From Streptomyces sp. NBC_00440 (GTDB lineage: Bacteria; Actinomycetota; Actinomycetes; Streptomycetales; Streptomycetaceae): a DNA stretch of 64,000 bases. The translations under genes were made by a program, and so were the position numbers. The notes beneath the pieces are model-generated. The model was not told the origin of the DNA and did not search any database. It saw only the letters and a list, made by a program, of their open reading frames with translations. Below are positions 26,201-33,492 of the stretch, in pieces; position 1 is the first letter of the stretch, and every line of letters starts with the position of its first letter. The stretch spans positions 4,522,001 to 4,586,000 of the forward strand of contig NZ_CP107921.1 in NCBI RefSeq assembly GCF_036014215.1. The letters run 5' to 3'.

Positions 26201-26649
26201 ACTCCTGTGTGCTGACCGACTGGTCCCGGCTGCGGCTCGACCGTTCGGCCCAGGTGGTCCTGGACCACACCGACCGGCTGGTCCTCTGCTGCGGCACCGC
26301 GGACTGGTTCCTCGACGCTGCGGTGCGGACCCTCGACGACGTACGGGAGGCGGGGCACGAGCGGATGGCGCGCGAGGCGGTCGTGGTGGCCGCCGAGGTC
26401 GGCGGGTCGTCCGGCCGGCGGCTGCCCGCCTCCTTCGCCGGGCGGCTCGGCGTGGACCCCGGCCAGGTGGTGCACGTCCCCTTCGACACGGCGCTGCAGT
26501 CGCCCGGCTGGGAGCTCGGCTGGCTGCGGGCGGCCACCGTGAACGCGTACCTCCGGCTCGCCGAGCTGGTCCTGGGCGCCGACGGCACCGGGGCCGCAGA
26601 CCCGGAGCCGGCGCCGGCCCCGGATCCCGGTTCCCCGCCCGCTACTTGA
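23206..26649 (+). CDS. vWA-like / degenerate kinase / ParA-like multidomain protein (SAV_2336-type)
   Basis: A 1147-residue protein starting with GTG that overlaps the MoxR stop. Residues about 15-420 correspond to the SAV_2336 N-terminal region with a vWA-like core (LLVDDGLSM, D196-S200, resembling a MIDAS). Residues about 575-830 look like a protein kinase fold: the VAIK position reads AVLRIPR, so the lysine is arginine; the HRD aspartate survives in LADLSADS (D709) and the DFG aspartate in LADLSD (D726). It is probably a pseudokinase. Residues about 885-1130 resemble a ParA/MinD-type fold, but the P-loop (LAGAYHYSGRATATM) lacks the Walker lysines. It is the predicted vWA partner of the MoxR ATPase and probably a scaffold or sensor. 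It ends 8 bases inside the convergent permease gene. Confidence 0.83.
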   Translation: MTTAGDPEAAGPGAAATPGGPLADALRVLSACGHDLDADQVLDVLWLARRLPAGQHAPLHRDEPAAPPPPEPPDSGPEAGGPRQPVPEADDPDLPDLTTPALYAAARQGPAPGTRPPEPGPRPRRAMPLRIPEDKALADELELGRALRPLRRRRDSRHRTEIDEERTAAGLAETRLADVVQRPVRERWLNLVLLVDDGLSMLLWHRLGAELRALLERLGAFATIRVLGLDTRTPHQPRLHARPFRTDGAELPLSIVNDPSGRTLLLVVSDGMGAAWRSGTMHELLAVRAARGPVAVLHTLPPDMWEASGISAESWRATTRRIGGANTSWEIADPVLPPGLADFDGVPVPVLEPTARSLRDWARLLASPGTTVELPLLAGPGRFGAVAPSRDLSSVQHFRDAATPEAYRLAAHLAAVSPLSVPVMRLVQSAVPWKAGTSDLAEVFLGGLVRPHPAPVPGPLPAKHRVFDFSDETKAVLLDAVPQAELLHTSRRIGRRLGELAGNSPDFPAWLAHPDGSAQLPGSHQPFTSVERRLLSRFGVSFGDPASTPGPEREPEGPDADHWEPLTDDDPRRLGGYELRGRRRGRRTVVYRGVDPEGEEAVLRIPRPDLPASNSRLIDVEAEVLRRLQGQCAPVLLADGLRDSPRWLAMTPIADADSPAAQPPRLGDIYAQAVRGYTAPFDILRGLLVACYLANALSVCHVNGIVLADLSADSVFVLRRSVVLADLSDCAVDGVYAGSGPVPTREDNMRSLGELLQLISSKVGYELPGLPEGMHLWQGGAWDQLRDLVLRCLDVDPARRPAASEVAELLARYVARVRLQRGGAEGPAPLATGSHRPSARVPLDPPRDGSEQRPAGSGLRLPRFGSARRETLARLERLRRPLPYSRRVTLAGAYHYSGRATATMVLGSLLASVRAEPVLALDGAASEGSLDAFLTRRNEAVVRDLAALEPTPSYAEIRALTTRLPSGLEVMAHRGGHFSQNPAHAHEYARVLAQTARHYSCVLTDWSRLRLDRSAQVVLDHTDRLVLCCGTADWFLDAAVRTLDDVREAGHERMAREAVVVAAEVGGSSGRRLPASFAGRLGVDPGQVVHVPFDTALQSPGWELGWLRAATVNAYLRLAELVLGADGTGAADPEPAPAPDPGSPPAT

Positions 26650-27541
26650 TCCCGGTGGTCGCCACGCCCTGCACGATCCGCCGCTGGAAGACCAGGAACA
26701 CCGCGATCAGCGGCAGGAATCCGAGCACCGACGACGCCATGACCTCCGCGTACTGGATGTTGCTGTTGTTGACCAGGGACGCCAGACCCACCGGGATCGT
26801 CTGCGACTTGGTCTGGTTCAGGACGAGCAGCGGCCACAGGAACGCGTTCCACGAGTTGATGAACGTCAGGATCGACACCGTCGAGACCGCCGGACGGCAG
26901 ATCGGCATACAGATCGTCCAGTAGACCCGCCACCAGCTCGCCCCGTCGATGCGCGCGGCCTCGATCAGCGGGACCGGGATGCCCTTGAAGAACGCCTGGA
27001 AGATGAAGACCGACACCGGCGCGGCCACCGACGGCAGGACCAGCGCCCAGTAGGTGCCGAGCAGATGCAGCGACCGGTACTCGATGAACTGCGGCAGGAT
27101 CAGCGCCTCGGTCGGCAGCATCAGCCCCGCCGTGACCAGCGCCAGGAGGACGTTCCGGCCGGGAAAGCGGAGGAAGGCCAGGGCGAAGCCCGCCATCGAG
27201 CAGAACGCCACGGTGAAGACCACCGCGAGGGCCCCGATGACCAGGCTGTTGAGGTACCAGGAGCCGATCGGATAGGTGTCCCAGGCGTACGAGTACGCGT
27301 GCAGGGACCAGCCCCCGGCGAAGGGCGACGTCGGGTTCGCGGTGATCGAGCCGTCCGGCCGCAGCGAGGTGATGAGCGCCCACGCGAACGGGACGAGCCA
27401 GATCAGCGCGAACAGGGTGAGACAGACGGCGCAGAGCCGGTTGAAGAGTTTCGCGCCGTTGACGCCGGGCGGTGTGTGCGAGCCGGGCGATGCGGCCGGT
27501 CCCCCGGCGCCGGCGGGCCGCGGCTGGGTGATGCTGCTCAA
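26642..27541 (-). CDS. ABC sugar transporter permease (MalG-like)
   Basis: Membrane subunit of 299 residues with six hydrophobic helices after a proline-rich N-terminus. The EAA loop reads EAARIDGASWWRVYWTICMP. It is the third gene of the LacI-controlled transport operon, 12 bases after the other permease, and its last codons overlap the end of the giant vWA gene tail-to-tail by 8 bases. No ATPase gene accompanies it. Confidence 0.94.
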   Translation of the reverse strand: MSSITQPRPAGAGGPAASPGSHTPPGVNGAKLFNRLCAVCLTLFALIWLVPFAWALITSLRPDGSITANPTSPFAGGWSLHAYSYAWDTYPIGSWYLNSLVIGALAVVFTVAFCSMAGFALAFLRFPGRNVLLALVTAGLMLPTEALILPQFIEYRSLHLLGTYWALVLPSVAAPVSVFIFQAFFKGIPVPLIEAARIDGASWWRVYWTICMPICRPAVSTVSILTFINSWNAFLWPLLVLNQTKSQTIPVGLASLVNNSNIQYAEVMASSVLGFLPLIAVFLVFQRRIVQGVATTGIK

Positions 27542-27553
27542 GGTGTCCTCCGC

Positions 27554-28513
27554 TCAGGCCGCGGTGCGGGGCGCGGCCGGGGTCGCGGACCGGCGGCGCA
27601 GCACGTACCAGGCTGTCGAGATCGCGACGATGATGACGAAATAGACCATGGTGGCGGCGGCGCCGTAGCCACCCCGGTAGGAGGTGAATCCGGTGTCGTA
27701 GATGTACTCGATGACCGGCCGCGTCGACTGGTCGGGGCCGCCGCCGAGAAGCAGGTAGATCTGGTCGAAGACCTTCAGCGAGGCCAGGATCTGGAGGATC
27801 AGCACCAGCCCGGTGGTCGGGCGCAGCAGCGGCACGGTGATCAGCCGGATCTGCTGCCAGGGGCTCGCCCCGTCGATCGCGGCGGCCTCGTACACATCCG
27901 GCGGTACGTCCTGGATCGCGGCCGTGTAGAGGACGAAGTTGAAGCCGAACGTCCACCACAGCGTCATCAGGACCACTGCGGTCCAGCCGCCCGACGTGCT
28001 GCCGATGAAGTCGGGCACCGGCAGGCCGACGGCGCCGAACAGCTTGGGGAGCAGACCGACCTGGGGTGTGTACATCCACAGGAAGATCAGGGCGACCACG
28101 GACGACGGCACCACGTACGGCGCGAAGAACGCCAGCCGGTAGAAGACCCGGCCGCGCCGGATCCGGGACGCGAGGACGGCGAACAGCAGCGCGAGGACCA
28201 CCAGCAGCGGGGTGGTGATCAGGGTGAACAGCACCGAGTGCCACATGGCGTCCCAGAAGAGGGAGTCCCGCAGCACCTGGGTGTAGTTGGACACCCCCAC
28301 CCAGTCGCCGAGGCCGTCCTTGACGGTGGTCGTGTTGAAGAAGCTCAGCACGATGCCCATCAGCAGTGGGCCGCCCAGGAACAGCAGGTAGACGACCAGG
28401 AACGGGGTACTGAGCAGCAGGCCCGCCCGCCGGTCGGAGCGGGGCGGCCGGCCGCGCGCCGTCCGCACGGGTGCTGGGCGCCGGGCCGGCCGCGTCGAGG
28501 CGACGGTCGTCAT
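27554..28513 (-). CDS. ABC sugar transporter permease (MalF-like)
   Basis: Membrane subunit of 319 residues. A basic N-terminus is followed by six helices with the EAA loop EAAAIDGASPWQQIRLITVP at about 225-245. It lies 11 bases downstream of the binding-protein gene and 12 bases upstream of the second permease, forming one operon under the LacI-type palindrome at 29925-29938. Confidence 0.94.
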   Translation of the reverse strand: MTTVASTRPARRPAPVRTARGRPPRSDRRAGLLLSTPFLVVYLLFLGGPLLMGIVLSFFNTTTVKDGLGDWVGVSNYTQVLRDSLFWDAMWHSVLFTLITTPLLVVLALLFAVLASRIRRGRVFYRLAFFAPYVVPSSVVALIFLWMYTPQVGLLPKLFGAVGLPVPDFIGSTSGGWTAVVLMTLWWTFGFNFVLYTAAIQDVPPDVYEAAAIDGASPWQQIRLITVPLLRPTTGLVLILQILASLKVFDQIYLLLGGGPDQSTRPVIEYIYDTGFTSYRGGYGAAATMVYFVIIVAISTAWYVLRRRSATPAAPRTAA

Positions 28514-28524
28514 GGAACTGCCTC

Positions 28525-29865
28525 CTACTTCATCGTCACCGGTGGTCGGGCCGTGGTGTAGCGCTTCAGATCCGCCCGCATGGCGGCGACCGCCTTCTTC
28601 GGCCCGAGCCGCCCCGCGAGGACCTCGATGACGGTCGCACCCACGGTGTTCTGGAAGTCCGAACCGGCGCCGGTGTACCAGGCGACGGGGTCGTACTGGG
28701 CGTTGAACGCCGCCTGTACGTAGTTGCGTTGCGGGGACTGCCCGAGAAACGCCTTGCTGCGCTGGCTGGGGAGCCAGGCCGGCACATGGCCGCCGTGCGC
28801 CCAGGTGGCGCTGTTGTCGAGCAGGCTCTTGATGAACTGCGCCGCGTGCGCGGTCCGTGCGGGGGAGCGCTTCGGGTTGCGCGGCACGACGAGCGCGTGC
28901 GAGTCCGCGTACGCCACCGGTTCAGGACCGAGCAGCGCGGGGAAGGGCACCACGTTGAAGTCCAGTCCCTTGACGAGCCGGTACGAGGGGATCTGCCACT
29001 CCCCGTCGAAGAGGAACCCTGCCTTTCCGGTGCTGAACAGGGCGTTCGCGCCCGACCCGTTGAGGCTGCTCGGCATCAGGCCGGGCCCGGTCAGGCTCTG
29101 CATGAAGTCGAACGTCTCCTGCATCGCATCGGCGTCGATGTCGATCGTGGTGCCGGAGCCGGTGACGACGGGGCCCGCGAGGCCGGAGTAGATCATGCTG
29201 AACCAGCGCCAGGCGGTGGACGGGTCGGCGGTGATGGACATCGCGGCGCCGTACTGCGCGCCCGCCTCCTTCATCGCCTTGACCGCGCCGGTGAAGGCGG
29301 CCCTGCCCTTCATGGGCTTCAGCCCGTCACCGGCGGCGTTGAGCAGGCCGGCCTTCTTCGCCAGGGCGACGTTGTAGAAGAGCACGAACGGGTGGGTGTC
29401 CAGCGGCACCGCGTACGCCGTGCCGTTCACGGTGGCCTTCTTCCAGGCCGCCGGGGTGAACCGGTCCGGGGTGACGCCCAGTTCGGTGACGCCGGTTTCG
29501 GCCACGGGCTCCAGCAGGCCCGAGGCCGCGAGCAGCGGCAGCCGGGACAGATGGGAGATACCGACGTCGGGCGGGGTACCGCTCGCCGTCGCCAGGGCCA
29601 GCTTGGTGTAGTACGGGTTTCCCCAGCCCAGGATGGTCGCCTCGACCGTCGTTCCGGGATGCGTCCTGCGGAAGGCGTTCTCCATCAGCGTCATGTTGGC
29701 GCCGTCGCCGCCGGTGAACAGGTTCCAGAAGATGACGTCGGCGGTGTTCGGCTGAGAACCCGTCAGTCCGGAGGCCAGCGGGGATGAGCACGCGGACAGC
29801 CCGCCGGCCAGGGCCAGACCGCCGCCGAGAGCCAGGAAGCGCCGGCGCGCCATCGCTCCGCTCAT
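28525..29865 (-). CDS. ABC sugar transporter solute-binding lipoprotein
   Basis: Extracellular binding protein of 446 residues. The ATG at 29865 is chosen because a GAGGTG site precedes it; the longer open frame reaches into the promoter. The signal peptide has a Tat-like ARRRFLALGGG and a lipobox LSAC (C26), so export may be by Tat followed by lipidation. The mature part has family-1 features such as VIFWNLFTGGDG and SGTPPDVGISHLSRL. It supplies the ligand to the two permeases encoded after it. With the GH2 enzyme under the same palindrome, the ligand is probably an oligosaccharide or glycoside. Confidence 0.93.
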   Translation of the reverse strand: MSGAMARRRFLALGGGLALAGGLSACSSPLASGLTGSQPNTADVIFWNLFTGGDGANMTLMENAFRRTHPGTTVEATILGWGNPYYTKLALATASGTPPDVGISHLSRLPLLAASGLLEPVAETGVTELGVTPDRFTPAAWKKATVNGTAYAVPLDTHPFVLFYNVALAKKAGLLNAAGDGLKPMKGRAAFTGAVKAMKEAGAQYGAAMSITADPSTAWRWFSMIYSGLAGPVVTGSGTTIDIDADAMQETFDFMQSLTGPGLMPSSLNGSGANALFSTGKAGFLFDGEWQIPSYRLVKGLDFNVVPFPALLGPEPVAYADSHALVVPRNPKRSPARTAHAAQFIKSLLDNSATWAHGGHVPAWLPSQRSKAFLGQSPQRNYVQAAFNAQYDPVAWYTGAGSDFQNTVGATVIEVLAGRLGPKKAVAAMRADLKRYTTARPPVTMK

Positions 29866-29924
29866 AGGGGTATTCACCTCGTCAATTCGATGTGAACTCG
29901 ATGGCCGAGACCTTGGCATACGAT

Positions 29925-29938
29925 TTGCATCGATGCAA
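29925..29938. promoter_or_regulatory. LacI operator 1 (transport operon)
   Basis: TTGCATCGATGCAA is a perfect 14-bp palindrome, 60 bases before the binding-protein start. An identical copy lies upstream of the LacI and GH2 genes. LacI-family operators usually have this size and central CG. Confidence 0.8.
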
Positions 29939-30011
29939 TAGATCGGTACGGCTGTTTGGTGCAGCTATCGGTGCAGCTATCGGTACAGGTGAAGGCGGTG
30001 GAGGACCGGGG

Positions 30012-31058
30012 TCAGCTCGTACGCAGGCGCTGCGAGGACTCGCGGACGACCAGCCGGAAGGGTGTCGACTCCCGCCGGGCGGGCGCATCACCTGAATCCG
30101 GGCCGGTGTTTCCCTTGTCCGGCTTCCGGTTGATCTGCTCGTCGAGCAGGGTGAGGGCGCGCTCCGCGATGACGTCGAGATCGGGGGCGACCGAGGTGAG
30201 CGGCGGGTGGGTGTACGCCGACTCCGGGACGTTGTCGATGCTCGCCAGGGCGACGTCGTCGGGCACCCGGACGCCGGAGGCGTTCAGCGCGTGCAGGGCG
30301 CCGACGGCCAGCGCGTCGTTGAAGGCGAAGATCGCGTCCGGCAGGGGGCCGCTGCCTTCCAGGAGCTGCCGCACGGCCTCGTAACCCTGGGCCCTGTTCC
30401 AGTCCTTCACCGGCTCGACCAGCCAGTTCACCCGCCGCACCCCGGCTGCCGACAGGGCCTGCCGGTAGCCCTCGACGCGCTGACGGCCGTTCTCGCTGCC
30501 GTTCCGGCCGAGCGCGACGATACGGCGGCAGCCCTGCTCCACGAGGTGTTCCACGGCGGCGCGGGCGGCGGCCACGTTGTCGATCCCGACGCGCGGGAAG
30601 CGGGCGCCGACATCGTGTTCACCGAGCATGACCAGCGGAAAGTCCGGAGCGGTGGCCGCGACCTCGGCGACCGGCACGGTCAGGGCGCTGAACAGGACGC
30701 CGTCGGCCACATTGGTCAGGCCGCCCGCGAGGATGCGCCGCTCCGTCTCGGTGTCGCCCTCCGTCGACTCGACCAGCACCGTGATGCCCCGCCGGGCCGC
30801 GGCGCGGATGACGGCCTGGGCCAGCTCGGCGAAGTACGGCTCGGCGAGGAAGGGCACGGCCAGCGCGACGAACCCGGTGCGGCCCGAACGCAGGCCGCGG
30901 GCCAGGTAGTCCATCTTGTAGCCCAGCGCGTCCAGCGAGTGCTGCACGCGGGCGCGCATCTCCGGGCTGACGTGTGTGTAGCCGCTGACCACGTTGGACA
31001 CGGTCCGCACCGATACACCGGCGTGCTCGGCCACGTCCCGCATCCGTACCCTGCCCAC
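30012..31058 (-). CDS. LacI-family transcriptional regulator
   Basis: Repressor of 348 residues. The GTG at 31058 is preferred: it follows GAGAGGG by 8 bases and places the helix-turn-helix (MRDVAEHAGVSVRTVSNVVSGYTHVS) at the N-terminus as is usual; the open frame upstream is low-complexity and lies across the operator. The hinge ends near residue 60 (LARGLRSGRTG), then follows a periplasmic-binding-protein-like sugar domain. The last 30 residues are polar. It sits between the transport operon and the GH2 gene, and two identical 14-bp palindromes flank it, so it should control both and itself. The sugar effector is unknown. Confidence 0.93.
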   Translation of the reverse strand: MGRVRMRDVAEHAGVSVRTVSNVVSGYTHVSPEMRARVQHSLDALGYKMDYLARGLRSGRTGFVALAVPFLAEPYFAELAQAVIRAAARRGITVLVESTEGDTETERRILAGGLTNVADGVLFSALTVPVAEVAATAPDFPLVMLGEHDVGARFPRVGIDNVAAARAAVEHLVEQGCRRIVALGRNGSENGRQRVEGYRQALSAAGVRRVNWLVEPVKDWNRAQGYEAVRQLLEGSGPLPDAIFAFNDALAVGALHALNASGVRVPDDVALASIDNVPESAYTHPPLTSVAPDLDVIAERALTLLDEQINRKPDKGNTGPDSGDAPARRESTPFRLVVRESSQRLRTS

Positions 31059-31164
31059 CGGCGCGTCCCTCTCGGTCGGTTCCCGCCGGTGGTGGCCGGC
31101 GGTCGTGCGTTGCTGTGCGTTGCTGTGCTGCTGTTGGTGCCTGGTTCGGGCTTTCCGCTGTTCC

Positions 31165-31178
31165 TTGCATCGATGCAA
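31165..31178. promoter_or_regulatory. LacI operator 2 (LacI/GH2 divergent region)
   Basis: A second exact copy of TTGCATCGATGCAA, in the 192-bp region between the divergent LacI and GH2 genes. Its position could allow repression of both directions. Confidence 0.8.
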
Positions 31179-31250
31179 AGGTTCACTCATGATGAGCGGA
31201 ATTCGATTGTACGAAACCCGATGGCCGGTGAGGCAGAAGAAGGAGGAGCC

Positions 31251-33152
31251 GTGAGGGCGAGCGAGCAGGAGGGCACGTATCCGAGGCCGCTCATGTGCCG
31301 TGAGCAGTGGAACAGCCTGGACGGCGCCTGGGACTTCGGGTACGACGACGCCGACGCGGGCGAGCGAGAGTCGTGGTTCTCCGGCGACGCCGGTCACCTC
31401 GCCGGCGGATTCGACCGGGAGATCACCGTCCCCTTCCCGCCCGAGGCGCCCGCTTCCGGGATAGGTGAGACCGCGCCGCACCCGATCGTCTGGTACCGCC
31501 GCCGCATCGCCCACGAGACGCTGGTCCCGGCCGCTTCCTCCAGTGGCCGCACGCTGATCCACTTCGGTGCGGTCGACCACCGCGCCCGGGTCTGGCTGGA
31601 CGGTCGGCTGGTGGCCGAACACGTGGGCGGCCAGACCCCGTTCACCGCCGACGTGACCGACGCGATGCGGCCGGGCGCCACCGAGCACGTACTCGTCGTA
31701 CGGGCCGAGGACGACCCGGCCGACCTCTCCGTACCGCGCGGCAAGCAGGACTGGCAGGAGCGACCGCACGCCGTCTGGTACGAGCGGACCACCGGGATCT
31801 GGCAGAGCGTCTGGACCGAGACGGTCCCCGACCAGCACATCACCGACCTCGCCTGGATCCCCGACCCCCAGCGCGGAGTCGTGGCCGAGCTCGTCCTCGC
31901 CCGGCCGCTGCCCCGGCCGCTCACGGTCGACATCGTGCTCCGCGTCGGCGACCGCGTGCTGGCCGAGACCTCCACCGTGACCACCGGCCGCCGCACCCGG
32001 ATCGACATCGCGATCCCCGCCCTGCGCAACGGCATCGACCGGGAAGCCCTGTGGTGGAGCCCGGAATCACCCACCCTGGTGGACGCCCGGGTCACCGTGC
32101 GCGACCCCGGAACGCCCGAGGGTGCCGACACCGCCCACACCACCGACACCACCGACAGCGTGGACAGCTATCTGGGCCTGCGCAGCGCGGGCGTCGGGGG
32201 TGGTGCCTTCCTGCTCAACGACCGTCCCTGTTACGTGCGTTCCGTACTGAACCAGGGCTACCGGCCGCGGACTCTGCTCGCGAACAGCGGTACCGCCGAA
32301 CTGCGTCGCGAGGTCGAGCTGATCAAGGAGATGGGCTTCAACGCGGTCCGCGTGCACCAGAAGGCCGAGGATCCGAGGTTCCTGTACTGGGCCGACCGGC
32401 TCGGCCTGCTCGTCTGGGGCGAGACCGGCGCGGCGTACGAGTTCGGCACGGACGCCGTCGAACTGCTCACGCGTGAGTGGCTGGACCTGGTGCGGCGCGA
32501 CCGCAGCCACCCGTCGATCGTCACCTGGGTGCCCTTCAACGAGAGCTGGGGCCTCTCCGACATCGCGCACGACCCGGCGCAGCAGCAGTACTCGACGGCC
32601 CTGGCCGCCCTGACCCGGGCCCTGGACCCGACGCGCCCGGTGCTGTCCAACGAGGGCTGGGAGCACACCGACAGCGACATCCTGGGCGTCCACGACTACG
32701 CCGGCGACGCGGCCCTGCTGAAGGAGCGCTACGGAGATACGACGGGCTTCGCGGCGGTGCTGGCGGGCGGTGGCCCGCAGGGCCGTGTGGTCTCCCTCTC
32801 CGAGCGGCAGACGGAGCGCTTCGCCGCGGGTGAAGCACCGCTGATGATCACGGAGTTCGGCGGCCTCTCGCTGGCGGGCGGCGACGACGACTTCTTCTAC
32901 ACGCAGACCGGTTCGGACACCCAGTACGCGGAACTGCTCGGCGCCCTCTTCGGCGAACTGCGGAAGAGCCCGCTGGTCGCGGGCTTCTGCTACACGCAGT
33001 TCATGGACACCGCACAGGAGACGAACGGCCTGCTCTTCCCGGACGGCACCCCCAAACTGCCACTGGAGACGATCCGCGGGATTGTCACGGGGGTCGTGGA
33101 CGGGGAGGGAGCGAAGGGGGCGACGGGCGCGGAGGGCGCTGCGGGGGGCTGA
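31251..33152 (+). CDS. Glycoside hydrolase family 2 enzyme
   Basis: Cytoplasmic (no signal peptide) glycosidase of 633 residues with the GH2 order: sugar-binding jelly roll (about 15-190), immunoglobulin-like domain (about 195-310) and TIM barrel. The acid/base is E431 in VPFNESWG and the nucleophile E535 in ITEFGG. The GTG at 31251 follows AGGAGGAG at a rather short distance; the ATG at 31221 is an alternative. GH2 covers beta-galactosidases, beta-glucuronidases, beta-mannosidases and others, and the sequence alone does not settle which. It probably hydrolyses what the LacI-controlled transporter imports. Confidence 0.92.
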   Translation: MRASEQEGTYPRPLMCREQWNSLDGAWDFGYDDADAGERESWFSGDAGHLAGGFDREITVPFPPEAPASGIGETAPHPIVWYRRRIAHETLVPAASSSGRTLIHFGAVDHRARVWLDGRLVAEHVGGQTPFTADVTDAMRPGATEHVLVVRAEDDPADLSVPRGKQDWQERPHAVWYERTTGIWQSVWTETVPDQHITDLAWIPDPQRGVVAELVLARPLPRPLTVDIVLRVGDRVLAETSTVTTGRRTRIDIAIPALRNGIDREALWWSPESPTLVDARVTVRDPGTPEGADTAHTTDTTDSVDSYLGLRSAGVGGGAFLLNDRPCYVRSVLNQGYRPRTLLANSGTAELRREVELIKEMGFNAVRVHQKAEDPRFLYWADRLGLLVWGETGAAYEFGTDAVELLTREWLDLVRRDRSHPSIVTWVPFNESWGLSDIAHDPAQQQYSTALAALTRALDPTRPVLSNEGWEHTDSDILGVHDYAGDAALLKERYGDTTGFAAVLAGGGPQGRVVSLSERQTERFAAGEAPLMITEFGGLSLAGGDDDFFYTQTGSDTQYAELLGALFGELRKSPLVAGFCYTQFMDTAQETNGLLFPDGTPKLPLETIRGIVTGVVDGEGAKGATGAEGAAGG

Positions 33153-33172
33153 GCGGCGGCGGGGCGGCGTAT

Positions 33173-33209
33173 GCGGACCGAAGTCCGAGACGCTCGGTTT
33201 TCGGTCCGC
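33173..33209 (+). terminator. Nested hairpin terminator after the GH2 gene
   Basis: GCGGACCGAA (33173-33182) pairs with TTCGGTCCGC (33200-33209). Inside, CCGAG (33185-33189) pairs with CTCGG (33193-33197). The stop codon is 21 bases upstream. Confidence 0.8.
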
Positions 33210-33492
33210 GGTCGGGGATGTCTACCTGCTGGAATAAACCCGGGAGGACATGCAGTGGACCGGCTGGACCGGCACGACGATGGATGTATCGAATTCTGTC
33301 AGAACCGAAGGGTCGGCTCGGGGAGTTCCGTACGCCCGGGCCGACCCGAAGGGTATGAAAGATTCGGCCGAATTGACCGTGACCGGAAAATGCTGAGGCG
33401 GCACGTATGGCACGAACATGAGCAAGGAGTGTCCTCGTGATGTGATTCACAGTGATCGTTCGCGAGGACCATACGACACGGGCTGTGCGGGT
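33210..33492. other. Intergenic region between convergent GH2 and SARP genes
   Basis: No supported gene. It holds the strong hairpin at 33310-33347 and a weaker one with TCCTCG/CGAGGA arms around 33431-33466, both suitable as terminators for the SARP gene read from the other strand. A short frame at 33171-33440 starts inside a terminator and is not called. Confidence 0.6.
33310..33347 (-). terminator. Hairpin between convergent genes
   Basis: A 13-bp stem (33310-33322 with 33335-33347), all Watson-Crick except one T-G pair, around a 12-base loop. It lies downstream of the SARP gene in its own reading direction. Confidence 0.65.

Noticed and set aside
33171..33440. Short frame between GH2 and SARP genes
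   Set aside because: It begins inside a terminator hairpin and spans a second hairpin.
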